64,000 nt of DNA from Brachypodium distachyon (taxonomy: Eukaryota > Streptophyta > Magnoliopsida > Poales > Poaceae): positions 48,264,650-48,328,649 of the forward strand of contig NC_016134.3 of assembly GCF_000005505.3 (NCBI RefSeq). The letters are read 5' to 3'. The position numbers were made by a program, and so were the translations under genes. Positions within the stretch are counted from its first letter, which is position 1. Every line of letters begins with the position of its first letter. The notes beneath the pieces were generated by a model, which did no database searches, had not been told where the DNA came from, and saw nothing but the letters and a program-made list of their open reading frames with translations. Shown in pieces: positions 36,401 to 47,423 of this stretch.

Positions 36401-38724
36401 AAGCCTTCTGTCAATATTTCTCAAGGAAATGCAAAGAGCTCCTTGGCTGGAAATACTTCATCACTTTCAAAGCCTCCTAGATATAGGCAGCCCGAGGATC
36501 CAAAAAGCAGACTCTGGCATGCTCCTGTGTCGACTGGCGATACTGCTCAAGGAAATTCAAAGAACTGCTTTACTGGAAATACATCATCACTTTTAAAGCC
36601 TCCTAGATACAAGCAGCCTGATGATTTTAAAAGCAGACACTATCTAACGAAGGAGCTGCCAACCAATTGCCCTGCTACTTTGAAGCCTCCTGTGCATCCT
36701 GTAACTAATGAGAGCACTCTCAACACTTTGGACTCTTCATTGCCTGGTCTGCAGCATGCTAATGTGTGTTCTGGGAAAGAATCCTCGTCAAAAGGTATAA
36801 TAACATACTCCGCAAAATTGAGAAATACAAATACTGAACCGATGCGAAATGTCAATTGCTTCTCTGGTGGAAGTGGAGCTAGTTCACTGCCATTGAGTTC
36901 AGAACAGAATGTTGTGCCAAATTCGTTAAGTGATGCATTACAAGTAGAAGGAAGGGGCATTATCAACCGAACTGAACCTATTGAGGATTCAGACTATGTT
37001 AAAGCTATTTGCCCCTCAAACATTGAGCCTGCTGATGATTCCTGCTCTCGTGAAGCTAAACTGTCATCTTCTTGCATTTCTTCTCAAGTGCGCACCCTTG
37101 ATGATCCCAAGTGTCAAAGCAAGTTAGACAATTGTGCCAGTGTAGCAATTGACATGGAAATGTCTCTTGCTGGAGAGACAGCGGTGGCAGTTTCTTTGTT
37201 AGAAGACAACAATCACACTCCAGGTCCTGACTTCTTGTGTGACTTCGATTCCTGCAAACAGTATAGTACTGAAGGCTCCACTCTGAAGGAAACAGTGGAG
37301 TCTCCAGTATGTGCAGATGGGGTGGAACAGTGTGGTAATTCAATTGATATAAAACCAGCTTTAGTTGACAGTACAACAGATTTACATGGTTCTTTGTGTA
37401 ATGAAGAACGACCTACTTCATCAGAAGAACCAGGTACTGATGGCGGAGTGGAGCTTGACGTAGATAGTTCACATGTTGGCGAGGAAGTTCAGTTGTTAAT
37501 AGGGTGTGAGTGTGACGGTGATTATAGGTGTACAAAATGCCCCCCTATGGAACCTACAACACCTATGCCTCGTGCAGACTTTGGTGATTCAATAGAAGTT
37601 ACAATCGACAGTAACACAGAAGTACATGATTCTTTCCCAGTGGAAGAACTACATGTTTTATCGGAAGAACCAAATACTGAAGACGATATGGAACTTGACA
37701 CAAATGAGTTGTCAGCTCCAGAGGATGCATCGCCTAAAGGGTATGGCTGCACCAAGTATATTGAATTTATAAAGTTAAGTGGCTTTAATTGCATAGTGTT
37801 TGATGTTGTCTCGTTCTTATCTTTTGCAGAAAGAATAAGTCAGTGAAAAAATCAGGCAAGAATACTATCATTAAAGATCATCTAAAACAGTTGGTACCAT
37901 TCACGGAAGAATGGCTTGCTGCCATGGAGGCTTGTGGTGAGGTCAGTTTCATTGACATCACTGAAATTCCAAACATTACATCTAGATATGAGTTGTTGAG
38001 ATGGTTTATCTGAATTTTGTATATACAGCTAACAGCTGTAATGTACAATATTCCCCCACCCCCTGCTCGAAAATTGTTAATGCCAACTTGTTTCTTTAGT
38101 TTTGTCGTGCTCTCTTGGTAATATTAGGTAGATACTATAATTGATCCGAATCCAGTATCTCAGCAGTAGCAGTGTTAGAACTATTGCATTGCCATGTCCC
38201 CTGGGGTTATACTGCATGTAGAACTACTGTACAAGTGTACATACCAACCAGGGAAATGCAATTTGATCAATAATCTGTTGAAATAAGCTATATAAGCATG
38301 CAATAATCTTCACTTTGAGGTTTGCACCTGACGTGTAAATATATTTTTGACAGGAAGTTTTGGAACAGAAGAGTGGAGCTGTGCAGAATTCTCCTACAGA
38401 CAAAGCTGTTCCAGAACCCAATCCATGGTCACCGGTATGCTTCTATCGAATTGCGAATATGGAATTCATCTTCTCTAAACATGCTCAATTCTTCGAGTAC
38501 ACACTTTGAATTCACAAGATACTAATTCAGTTTGCATGTGAAATATGGATAAGTAGATGCACTTTTCCTTGCAACAGAAGGACATGCATTCCTTGTTATC
38601 TTTGACACTCAGTGGAACTCAAAGAGATTTTTATATTGTGCAGGTTAAGCGGAAAGCTCAAGATGTTGGTCCATTTGATTGTACCAAGTACTCCAAAACC
38701 GTGCCAGCATCTGACACTCCTTAA
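33412..38724 (+). CDS. Uncharacterised plant protein with KEN motif and conserved termini
   Basis: Eleven exons: 33412-33451, 33700-33870, 33944-34194, 34293-34360, 34501-34640, 34806-34909, 35389-35559, 36398-37740, 37830-37941, 38354-38434 and 38644-38724. All phases agree and give 853 residues. The intron after exon 4 is AT-AC. No catalytic domain is recognisable. The N-terminus has a DKENI sequence (KEN-box-like) and the block GGFNLRKSIAWNPAFFTEEG. The middle is Ser/Pro-rich and acidic, with two internal duplications in exon 8. The C-terminus has EEWLAAMEACGEE, then EPNPWSPVKRK and DVGPFDCTKYSK. Well-formed ends around a loose centre suggest a scaffold or adaptor. The KEN motif and basic SPVKRK stretch fit a nuclear, possibly cell-cycle-regulated protein, but that is inference. 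I do not recognise the family by name. Confidence 0.8.
34361..34500 (+). other. AT-AC intron of U12 type in the unknown gene
   Basis: The 140-nt intron begins ATATCCTTT, the U12 5' splice consensus. It ends TTATAC with tacccttaac at 34481-34490, close to the U12 branch-site consensus and about 10 nt from the 3' AC. Removing it joins codons GGA TAT GC to A ACG AAG AAG GTG in frame. No GT-AG alternative gave a good open join. Confidence 0.85.
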
Positions 38725-39168
38725 CCCTGCACTTGACCTTCTCTTGAGGCCAGCATACACGTTGTATACAAGAACAGAGCACCGCCATGAGTTTTATTCT
38801 CTGGCACTGAATCTCATTTTGTGTTTGTGCTTTCAGCAACCTCGTTGAAGTGGTTTCCTTTTTCTGTTACCTTTATTCTTTCCACGAATTGTAAAATCAG
38901 CACTATTGGGATCACGCCACAAGCACAGCTTGTGTGTAGTAAATAATAAAGATGGCAATTTTCATTCTGAATCCTCATCAGCAGAGCAGCTAATAGCTCT
39001 GAATATTATCTCAATCCCGTTATGTGAGTCTCCAGATCTTATCGAACGAGCAACATGTTGAAATGAACGACTCGTTCATTCAATGGTAAAAATGTTACAA
39101 CAGCAGCAGTATGTATAGTAGTATCTCGAGTCTTGTCAAAATTTTCACCAGAAGAGAAAGACAAGCCT
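38725..39168. terminator. Convergent 3' untranslated regions
   Basis: The region between the stop of the unknown gene (plus) and the stop of the PPR gene (minus) is about 445 bp and AT-rich. It must hold both 3' ends; aataataaa near 38943 could serve the plus-strand gene. No other gene is seen. Confidence 0.5.
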
Positions 39169-41352
39169 CTACTCGTAGTTGCCATCGTCGTCTTCGCTGT
39201 TGCTGTCGAGGGGGCCGACCCGCCACTCGCTGCCGTAGTAAGAGTTGGGGAGGCCGAGCCAGAACTTGAAGGCCTCCGCCGCCCGTTTGCGCTCCCGGCG
39301 GCGGTCCTGCCTGGCCTGCGACGCGTGCTTGCTGGTGAACATCCTGGAGTGCATCTCGATGTAGATCTTCTTGTACTTGGTCTTGTTGGGCGCGATGCCG
39401 TTCTCCTCCATGCACGCCACGATCTCCAGGGCCTTCTTGAAGAATGCGCCCCGGACGCAGACGTCGGCGAGCGCGTCCAGGAGCTCCTCGTCGGGCCTCA
39501 GCTCGCCGGCGTCGCGCCGCGCCTTCACCTCGCCCCACAGCACCAGCGCCTCCCCGGGCTTCCTCGCCGCCGCCACTCCCTTGGCCAGGCTGCCGAACGT
39601 CGCCACGTCCGGCTGCACGCCGCGCTCCTTCATCTTCTCCGTCGCCGCCTTCGCCGACTCCAGGTGCCCCTGCTGGCAGTACCCTTCCACCAGCATGTTC
39701 CACGCCGCCCGGTCCGGCGCCGCGTTGGGGTCTCTGTCCATCTCGTCGAACACCCTCTGCACGGCCCTCGGCTGCCCCGCCGCCGCGAACGCCTTCATCA
39801 GCGTCGTGTAGCTCGCCGTGGACGGCGCCACCCCGCGCGACCGCATCTCGTTGAACAGCGCCAGCGCGCCCGCGCTGTCGTCGGCCAGCACGCAGCCGTC
39901 CATCAGCGTGTTGTATGTCACCACGTCGGGCTCGATGCCGCCGCCGTCAGCTGACATCATCTCCTGGAGGAGCTCCCTGGCCTTGCTCATCTGGAGCTGC
40001 TGGCAGTAGCCCTTGATGAGCACGTTGTAGGTCACCCGGCTCGCCGGGACCCCTGCGCCCGCCATGTCGTCGAGCAGGGCGTGCGCGCGGCCGACGTCGC
40101 CGGCGGCGACCAGCGTCGACATGACCGTGGTGTAGGTGACGTGGTCCGGCTTGCTCGCCGGCATCGTCTCCCCCTCGCGGCGCATGGCGCGCGCCATGGC
40201 CACCACGTCGTCCACGCGGCCGGCGTTCATGTACCCCTTCATCAGCGTGGTGTACACCCTCGAGTCCGGCGGGTACGTCCTCGGCAGCAGCAATGGCGCC
40301 TTCTCCGTGCCTTGGCCGTCGTCCCCGACGACGATGTCCTCGAGGACATGGCTGTGCTCGTCCGCGTCCGAAGAAGATGATGGTGATGAGGGGAGCTGGC
40401 GGAGCAGGAGGCAGAGGTCGGCGCGGCGGTCGCGCATGGCCTGGACGACGGCCTCGGCGGCGGGGATGTCGCGGAGGCCGACGTAGGCGGCGACGATGGA
40501 GTGGAAGGTGGTGGCGTCGGGGGCGAGGCCGGCGGCGAGGATCCGGGGGAGCACGCGGGCGACGAGGTCCTTCCTGCCGGCGCGGGCGCACATCTTGATG
40601 GCCACGTTGTATGTCACCACGTCGGGCTCCGCGGCGGCGCCCCAGGCGCGCATTTCGTCGAACAGGCGGCGGAAGCGGCGGCAGTCCCCGGCGTCGGCGC
40701 ACGCGCTCAGCGCCGCGTTGAAGGCGGCCGTGTCCGGCAGCGACGACGCTGGAGCGTCGGTGGTGCGGCGGAGGTGGTGGAGGACGGCGTCGAAGAGGCG
40801 GAGCGCGCGGGAAGGCGGGCTGAGGCGGGAGACGGCGGCGGTGTATGCGCGGCGGTCCGGGAGGAGGCCGCGGCGGAGCATGGAGAGGAGGAGGGAGCAG
40901 GCGAGGCGCGCGTGGCCGGAGCGGGCCGCGGCGGAGGCGGCGAGGGAGAGGGAGTTGGCGTCGAGGAGGCCGAGAGAGCCTTCGGCGCGGAGGCGGCGGA
41001 GGAGGTCGGCGGCGCGCGGGAAGGTGCGCGGGGAGGTGTAGGAGAGCTGCGCGAGGAGGCGGGACGCCGCGGCGGGGGAGCCCGGGAGGGTCGGGGAGGC
41101 GGCGAAGAGCTTGTAGGCCGCGTCCGTGTCGCCGGCGCGGAGGAGGGCCAGGAGAGCGTCGTCGTTTTCGTCGCCGTCGCCGTCGTGGGTGGGGGAGAGC
41201 TGCGGGGCGGGGGAGATGGCGGAGTGGAGGAGGTGGTTGTGGGCGCGCGAGGAAGAAGAAGAGGGAGGGAAGAATGATGGGGGCGGGGCGGGCGGAGGGA
41301 GGGGCTGTGGTTGGAGGTTGAGCTTGCCGCCGTGCCATTGGAGCATCATCAT
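39169..41352 (-). CDS. HCF152: PPR protein resembling HCF152 (chloroplast RNA processing)
   Basis: Intronless, 727 residues, start at ATG 41352. The N-terminal ~70 residues are Pro/Ser/His-rich, consistent with a plastid transit peptide. About ten P-type pentatricopeptide repeats follow; clear ones include EPDVVTYNVAIKMCARAG, RVYTTLMKGYMNAGRVDDV, SRVTYNVLIKGYCQQLQM and EPDVVTYNTLMDGCV. The C-terminus (MHSRMFTSKHASQARQDRR, then KRAAEAFKFWLGLPNSYYG) resembles what I recall of Arabidopsis HCF152 (At3g09650). HCF152 binds the psbH-petB intergenic RNA and is needed for accumulation of processed petB transcripts. Orthology is inferred from the C-terminal block and repeat architecture. The very high GC content is typical of single-exon grass genes and explains the many long shadow frames on both strands. 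Confidence 0.8.
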   Translation of the reverse strand: MMMLQWHGGKLNLQPQPLPPPAPPPSFFPPSSSSSRAHNHLLHSAISPAPQLSPTHDGDGDENDDALLALLRAGDTDAAYKLFAASPTLPGSPAAASRLLAQLSYTSPRTFPRAADLLRRLRAEGSLGLLDANSLSLAASAAARSGHARLACSLLLSMLRRGLLPDRRAYTAAVSRLSPPSRALRLFDAVLHHLRRTTDAPASSLPDTAAFNAALSACADAGDCRRFRRLFDEMRAWGAAAEPDVVTYNVAIKMCARAGRKDLVARVLPRILAAGLAPDATTFHSIVAAYVGLRDIPAAEAVVQAMRDRRADLCLLLRQLPSSPSSSSDADEHSHVLEDIVVGDDGQGTEKAPLLLPRTYPPDSRVYTTLMKGYMNAGRVDDVVAMARAMRREGETMPASKPDHVTYTTVMSTLVAAGDVGRAHALLDDMAGAGVPASRVTYNVLIKGYCQQLQMSKARELLQEMMSADGGGIEPDVVTYNTLMDGCVLADDSAGALALFNEMRSRGVAPSTASYTTLMKAFAAAGQPRAVQRVFDEMDRDPNAAPDRAAWNMLVEGYCQQGHLESAKAATEKMKERGVQPDVATFGSLAKGVAAARKPGEALVLWGEVKARRDAGELRPDEELLDALADVCVRGAFFKKALEIVACMEENGIAPNKTKYKKIYIEMHSRMFTSKHASQARQDRRRERKRAAEAFKFWLGLPNSYYGSEWRVGPLDSNSEDDDGNYE

Positions 41353-41910
41353 GGATGCTCTGCTCTGCTCGACGCGAGGAGGAAGAAGAAGAAGAAGAGG
41401 ATGACGCTGACGTGGTACGCTGTGAGTGTCTCGCGCACAAATACAAAAACAAAATCCTTTTTCTTTTCTTTTTGAGAGGATGGAGCCACTCTAGGAATCG
41501 TGGCCGAATCTCTGCCGCGCCAAGCTACCTCGGCCCAAATACTCTTCCAGGCCCACTAACGTATGTTGTGTTGGACGCGGGGCAGATCCAACACGACAGA
41601 GTGCAATGGCGGAGAATCGGGCCGGAACCATACTGCAGGCCCAAGGAAAGACATGCATAATATGCGCACAAGGCAAAACCAATTCACTGAGGCAAAACCG
41701 CTTGAATTGTCTCAGGAGCAAAATGAAGAATGAATTAATCCATGGTCTCTCATCTTGCATTGCATGTTTAACCGAAAACGGACGGAATGACGGGGAAATT
41801 ATTAAAGCCGAACAAAAGGCTAGTAACCGAAAACAGGCGAATTAGTGCTCTGCTAATTGCCTTTTGTCCCCCATTTTTGCTGCGGTCACTAGCTAGCTCG
41901 CATGAGGGAG
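41353..41910. other. Short intergenic region, no gene
   Basis: Holds the 5' leader of the PPR gene (GA/CT-rich near 41380) and the 3' flank of Dof gene A. No domain or repeat recognised. Confidence 0.5.
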
Positions 41911-43355
41911 CTACTGGCTGTTGTTGGTGAGGCCCTGCCATGGGCCTCCTCCATTGTTGTCGTCGTCGATCCAGTAGTAGTCGTCCCTCGACGGCCCTTC
42001 GCCGCCGTTGATGATGTACTTGTCGTTGTCTGTCACGTTCTTCTCGCCAGCGCCCAGATGCTGCTGCGCAAATCCTGATGATTCAATGCCACCATTAACG
42101 CCACCAATCAGTTGCGGCTGCCACTCAAGCCCAGCCATCGGCATTGGCATGGGCATGTCACCCACACCGCCGTCGCCAGCTCCTTCCTCGCCAACAGCGA
42201 GCTCCTGATGCACCGTGGCAGTGCCGCCAAAGGACGGCATGGCCATGCCAATGTCGGCATAGTAGTCAGTGTTGTTCTGACGGTGCGGCATGGCGCCGTC
42301 AATCGGAAGAAGGCCTCCTCCAGATCTCAGGATGTCCAGGAAAGACGGCGTTGGTGGAACAACCAGGTCCCTGCCCCAGCCCGGTGGGGGCACGAAGGCC
42401 GGGAGCATGGTGGGGATCAGGTTGACCATGGAAGACGCTGCCATGGCCGTTGGGCCTGACGAGGAGGAGGCAGCAGCCGGATCAGGCAGCGGCACCGTGG
42501 AGCGGGCGATCTTGTTGCCGGAAGAGCGCTGCTTGGTGCTGCTGCTGCGGTTGCGGCATCCGCCGCCGACGGGGACGTTGCGGAGGGCGCCGCCTTGGGT
42601 CCAGTAGCGGCGGCAGCCCCTGCAGTGGTAGCGGGGCTGCGTGATGCTGTAGTTGTTGTAGTAGCAGAACTTGGTGTCGCCCGAATGGCACCGCGGGCAC
42701 TCCGGACGAAGCCGCGCCGCCGCCCCCTGCCTGCCGTTCGTTGCCATGCCCGCTTCCTCCGTCTACAGGTGGTATCAAGACACACATACAACAAAATTAA
42801 GTTGACATGACTACCTAGCACCGAGAGATCAAGATATATTCTTGGTAATGATGCTCAAAACTTTATGAGGCCTAACCTTAATTAGCTAGTACCAATCATG
42901 TAAATAAGAAAAACATATGAGTTATGGAATGCCCTAAGTGAAAATTTTGGCCTAGAAACACAAGCATGATAAAGGAGAGACGGCGCATCGGGCCTCCGTA
43001 TCAACTGAAACACGGCCACGAGGGATCTCTTCATGAAATCAATTAAGGCATGCAGCAAACAGCTACGAAATTACACAAATTTAACAAGCTATATAGCTAG
43101 AGAAAACAAGGAATTCGACTTGCAAATCAACACTACACAACACTCTCTCCCTAATAACGGGTTCCTAGAACCAGAGATACACATGAACAAGAAAACGCGA
43201 AAGACATAAGCAGTGTGTGGATCATCTAAAACATATAAATTGAAGTAAGGTAAGTAAATACGGCATGGCTAGCTTATTACCTCGTGGCTAGCAAAGGCAC
43301 ACTCACGAAGAGGAAGGAGAAGAAGGACAAGGAAGCCAAGAAGAGGATGATACAT
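41911..43355 (-). CDS. Dof zinc-finger transcription factor A, with hydrophobic leader exon
   Basis: Exon 2 (42762-41911) encodes the Dof domain: Cys at 47, 50, 72 and 75 of the full model ([26 protein letters not shown]), then the basic GGGCRNR stretch. The rest is Gly/Met/Asn-rich without a named domain. Dof proteins bind AAAG cores. A separate upstream exon (43355-43281) is open from ATG to a GAG|GTAATA donor. It joins in phase to the CTGTAG acceptor, adding 25 residues ([20 protein letters not shown] then FASHE) that look like a signal peptide or anchor. With it the product is 308 residues. An in-frame ATG at 42747, just before the Dof domain, would give 278 residues without the leader, so the true start is open. 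The neighbouring Dof B shows the same arrangement. Confidence 0.85.
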
Positions 43356-43436
43356 GTAGAGGAGAGGAGAAGCTAACCTGCAGGGAGCGCAAGTAGCTAG
43401 TTTGCTTGATCGACTGCAGGTGCTTGCCTTGCTCTT

Positions 43437-43447
43437 CCTTTAATAGC
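43437..43447 (-). promoter_or_regulatory. TATA-like element of Dof gene A
   Basis: On the minus strand this reads gctattaaagg, about 80 bp before the leader ATG. The same sequence sits at the same distance in the exon-1 copies near 47.5 kb and 49.3 kb. It is absent from the Dof B promoter. Confidence 0.5.
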
Positions 43448-43539
43448 ACGCGAATTAAGATAGGTCCTTAATTAAATACTGCCAGAGAATGAACAATGCG
43501 ATATGTACATGTATATGTAGAGCCAAATTAAGAGAGGGT

Positions 43540-44140
43540 GGAAGTAAGGTTCATGTGAGCGATGAACGGTAGCTAAAACAGAAACGGATGCGCGTATAGA
43601 GCTAGCTGGGACGGTACGTTCTCCATGGAAGACAGAACGGCAAAAGGTGACGCATGCTAGCTAGAGTGAAAAAGGACAGGGAGGGATGCATGGCTTGCAA
43701 GGCAGCGAGCTTGGCTCTCTCAGGACTCTCTTATGTACCGTAAGCTTCTCCATCCTTCCGTGGCTTGCCATTGAAAACAAGGGGCGAGCCGTGTGTTTGT
43801 ATATAATTTTGGTTGCCAAAACATGGGGCTATAGGATCTTAAGCCCATGGTGGGAGTATATGTAGAATCAAATTAACAGAGGGAGAGACGAAGTAAACTT
43901 TGATCGTTCATGTGAGCGATGAAGGGCATATAAAACAGAAACGAATTATACGCAGGTTCTCCGTGGAAGACAAAACGGCTAAAGGTGATGCACACACTGG
44001 CTAGACAGAAGGACAGAAAAGAGGGAGAATACAAGCCTAATCTCGGGGCTCTTACACCGCAAGCTTCTCCATTCTTATGTTACTGGTCAGTAAGTGGGAC
44101 CGCACAGCCAGCCGTGTGTGTGGGCTGCCAGTGACTCGAG
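43540..44140 (-). repeat. Duplicated Dof promoter segment
   Basis: Two tandem copies (about 43540-43790 and 43890-44140) of a promoter block recognisable by ttcatgtgagcgatgaa, aaacagaaacg, ttctcc.tggaagaca and ccgtaagcttctccat-like ends. Related single copies lie near 46500-46640, 47560-47730 and 49400-49520. Confidence 0.65.
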
Positions 44141-44803
44141 GTAAACAAAATTTGTCGCTATGATTTGTCCATGCCCTGCCCTGACTCGAAGCGGAATTTT
44201 TTGTCTGCGTTGCTCGGTTTTCTCCCGAACTCACCATCGTGGATGGTTTTTTCGTTCCCGTCGTATTGCCACCTAGGCTAGCGAGTTGGCACCAATGTGT
44301 CGTTTTGGGACAAAATAAAAAGAACTATCCACAGTGGCTAGTTTAGGGTAAAAACCATGCCATGTGAACAAAAATACTGCTTCTGGTCTGGGTTCAAGGA
44401 CGTCCTATTTGAAAGTTGAAGGATGAAAAAAGTACGAAACTTAGTTACGGTACGAAAAACGAACTTCACAGCAAGTTGATATATGGAAAAAAAAGAAGTG
44501 CTTTGCTATAATGAAATCAAACCAACGGAACCATAGTAAAACTAATAATGCCACCAATTAATTCAAGCAGCAACTTAAATGTGCATGCATTCTCTCCAGA
44601 GTTCAATCTAAATAAACAACCACACTCAATCTTGTTGAAACGAAACATGAGCAAATGGGGTGAAACTTAAAGCCAAGTACTACTAATGAGCAAAAAATGC
44701 AAGCATAAATCCACTGCTCCAATCCAATCCACAATGGCGACGCAGATTGACTCTAGCTTCTTAATAATTTCCCCATTGATCGATGGTGCTTGATTGCAGC
44801 AGC
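44141..44803. other. Intergenic between Dof A and Dof B, no gene
   Basis: AT-rich spacer without a recognisable gene. The right end is the 3' flank of Dof B. Confidence 0.5.
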
Positions 44804-46400
44804 TCACATGAGGGAACTGTCGTTCATGAGGCTCTGCCACAGACCTCCATTGTTGTTGTTGATCAAGTAGCAGCCCCTGGACGACCCTTCGCCGCCGTTG
44901 GTGGTGTTGCTAATGTCCATTGCCGCCGTCACGCCCAGTTGCTGCGCGCCTCCATTAACGCCATTTAGCTGCGGTTGCCAGTCGAGCCCCATGGTGGACA
45001 TGGGCAGGGACATGACACTCATGTTGTTGATGCTGCCTCCTCCTTGGTCGCCGCACTGGAATGCTGCTGTGGGCTGCATCATGGGAGTAGTACCTCCAAT
45101 GCCAAACGACAGCGGTGGCAATGGCATGGCCATCCCAATGCCGGCCTTGTTCTGACTGTGCAGCATGCCTGCATCCAGAAACTCTTCTACTGATCTCAGC
45201 ACGTCCAGGAACGACGAAGATGATGATGATGCCTCCGGGTTGTTGGAAGAAGGCAACATCAAGTCTGTAGTGGCCATGGGAAGCTCACCGATGCCGGCCG
45301 GCGGTGGGGAGCTGATGAAGTTGGGGAAGTCGGCCATGGACATGGACATGGAGGTTGAGGCCGGCGGTGCAGCAGGGGCGACGGGGAGCTTGGCACGGGA
45401 GGAGGAAGCTGCAGGGCGCTTGTTGCGGTTGCGGCATCCGACGCCTACGGGGACGTTGCGGAGGGCGCCGCCGACGGTCCAGTAGCGTTCGCAGCCCCTG
45501 CAGTGGTAGCGGGGCTGCAGCACGTTGTAGTTGTTGTAGTAGCAGAACTTGGTGTCCAACGAATGGCACCGCGGGCACTCGATGTTCTGCGCCGGCTGAG
45601 GCCGCACTACCGCCGTCGCCTTCGCCTTCCTCCGTCCGGCCCCCTGCCCGGCACCATTTGCTGACTTGTCTGCTTCCTTCGTCTGCAAAATCAACATGTG
45701 TTTTTTAGACAATACACATTTATGTATATGTGCACAAAACTAAATTATTGCGGGTCATAAATTGGCATGACTACCTATGACCGAAAGATCAAGATATTTT
45801 GTGGCCTGAAAGAGTCAACTCTTAGCTCCTAAAATCTTAGCTCGGAATAGAATTGACAAGACTGGCTGAAACACAAGATTGTGTACCTTTTGGTTGTGTG
45901 TTTCTCATATGCAGAGACCGAAAGAGTGTTCAAGACACTTTTCAAACCAAATCTTAACTACCTAACCAAAGTATACATGGAAAGAACCTATGACAACCGA
46001 ATGTCCAAGAAGTGATATTTTTCCTAGAAAACACACATGATCTTGCTTCTTTTAGACAAAGGAGGAGGCCCCTGCCCTCTGCATCGATCGATGTGTGCAG
46101 TATTGATCCTCATCCAGTTCTGGCCACGGGGAATTTATGAAAATGAATTATGGGAGAAATAGCATCAAAATCACACAGATTTGTCACAAATCGTGATCAA
46201 GAGATGCAGAGCAGTGCTTCCTGATGGGTTTCTAAAACAAGAAAAATCAAGAGATACACATATGAACCAGAAAACGTGAAGAACAAAATTAAGAATCATG
46301 AATCTATCTATGGAAGATATATTTATCTTACCTCGTGACTAGAGAAGGCACATGGATGAAGAGGAAGGAGAAGAAGAAAGACAAGAAAAAGGTGATACAT
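44804..46400 (-). CDS. Dof zinc-finger transcription factor B, with hydrophobic leader exon
   Basis: Exon 2 (45682-44804) encodes the finger [16 protein letters not shown] ... [10 protein letters not shown], with Cys at 59, 62, 84 and 87 of the model, and a Ser/Met/Asn-rich C-terminal region. It shares ...[13 protein letters not shown] and GGEGSSRG blocks with Dof A, so the two are tandem duplicates. No ATG occurs between the TTTTGCAG acceptor and the finger, so the start must lie upstream. The only candidate seen is exon 1 (46400-46332, donor GAG|GTAAG). It encodes 23 residues, [19 protein letters not shown] then SSHE, in phase with exon 2. The full model is 315 residues. A hydrophobic secretory-like leader on a DNA-binding protein is odd; it could be removed, act as a membrane anchor, or be bypassed by an unseen start. 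Its promoter lacks the TATA-like box kept by the other copies. Confidence 0.83.
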
Positions 46401-46679
46401 ATAGAGAAGAAGCTCACGAGGGACCAAGAGTAGTGGAATGGTATGCTTGATCCACCGGTGCTAAAATACTACTAGAGAATGAGTTATGAGAGAGAGAGTA
46501 AGGTACGATGGTTCATGTGAGCGGAAGGCTATGATGGTTCATGTGAGCGGAAGGCTAGTTAAAACAAAAATGGTTATACGTAGAGCTGGCTGGTTCTCCG
46601 TCGAAGAAAAAAACGGCCAAAGATGACGCATACACTAGCTACCGAGTAGGACAAGGATGACTGCACTCCGCGTACCTTC

Positions 46680-47423
46680 TGCCCCGGCTGAGGCCGTGCT
46701 GCCACCTTCCTCCGCTCCGCCAGCCTAGATGCCGCCACCTGCTCACCACGGGTACCATTTATTGACTTGCTCATTTCCTCCTTCTACAAATCAACATACA
46801 CATTTATGTATATGCGCGCAAATTAAATTATTGGTCCTGAAATTGAATGGCTAGCTCTGACTGAAATCTCAAGGTTTATTGCGTGTTTCCATCTCACAAT
46901 GCAGAGGCCCCCGAAGAGTGGACTCTTCGGTCTTCTAAAAAATAAAGCTTGAGAATAAAATTGACATGGCTGACAAAAACTCAAAGTTGTGTACTTTTTT
47001 GGTTGCGTATATCTCAGATGCAGATGCTGAAAGAGTGTTTAAGATGCTTTTCATAGTACCAGATCTGAAGTACCTAACCAAATCATACATGTAAAGAAAA
47101 CATATGACAATCAAATGTCCAGGAAGTGAATCTTTTTGCCTAGAAAACATACAAGATCCTGCTTTTAGACAAAGAAGGTGGTGCTCCCGGCATATGCATC
47201 CATTGATGCATGCAACCAATGTTTGCCAGCTAGTTCTGTCAGATGCTGGCTGGTGCTCCCAACGGTTTTAATCTAAAACACACATGAACCAGAAAACGTG
47301 AAAAACATATATAATTCAGAATCATGGATCGATCTATGGAAGGTATATTTATCTTACCTTGTTATCAAGGGCACATGGACGAAGAGGAAGGAGAAGAAGA
47401 AATTCAAGGAAAAGGCGATACAT
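46680..47423 (-). pseudogene. Truncated Dof copy C (leader exon plus 5' part of exon 2)
   Basis: Leader exon 47423-47358 (MYRLFLEFLLLLPLRPCAL then DNK, donor AAG|GTAAG), an intron, then exon 2 from 46783, whose residues KSINGTRGEQ and RRKVAARPQPGQK match the pre-finger part of Dof B. Homology ends exactly before the zinc finger, at a GTACGC that looks like a splice donor. The sequence then becomes the promoter of Dof B. The finger is absent, so no DNA-binding product is expected. Confidence 0.75.

Noticed and set aside
39133..41452. Many long open frames on both strands over the PPR gene
   Set aside because: They are shadows of very high GC coding sequence. Only the minus frame from 41352 has PPR repeats.
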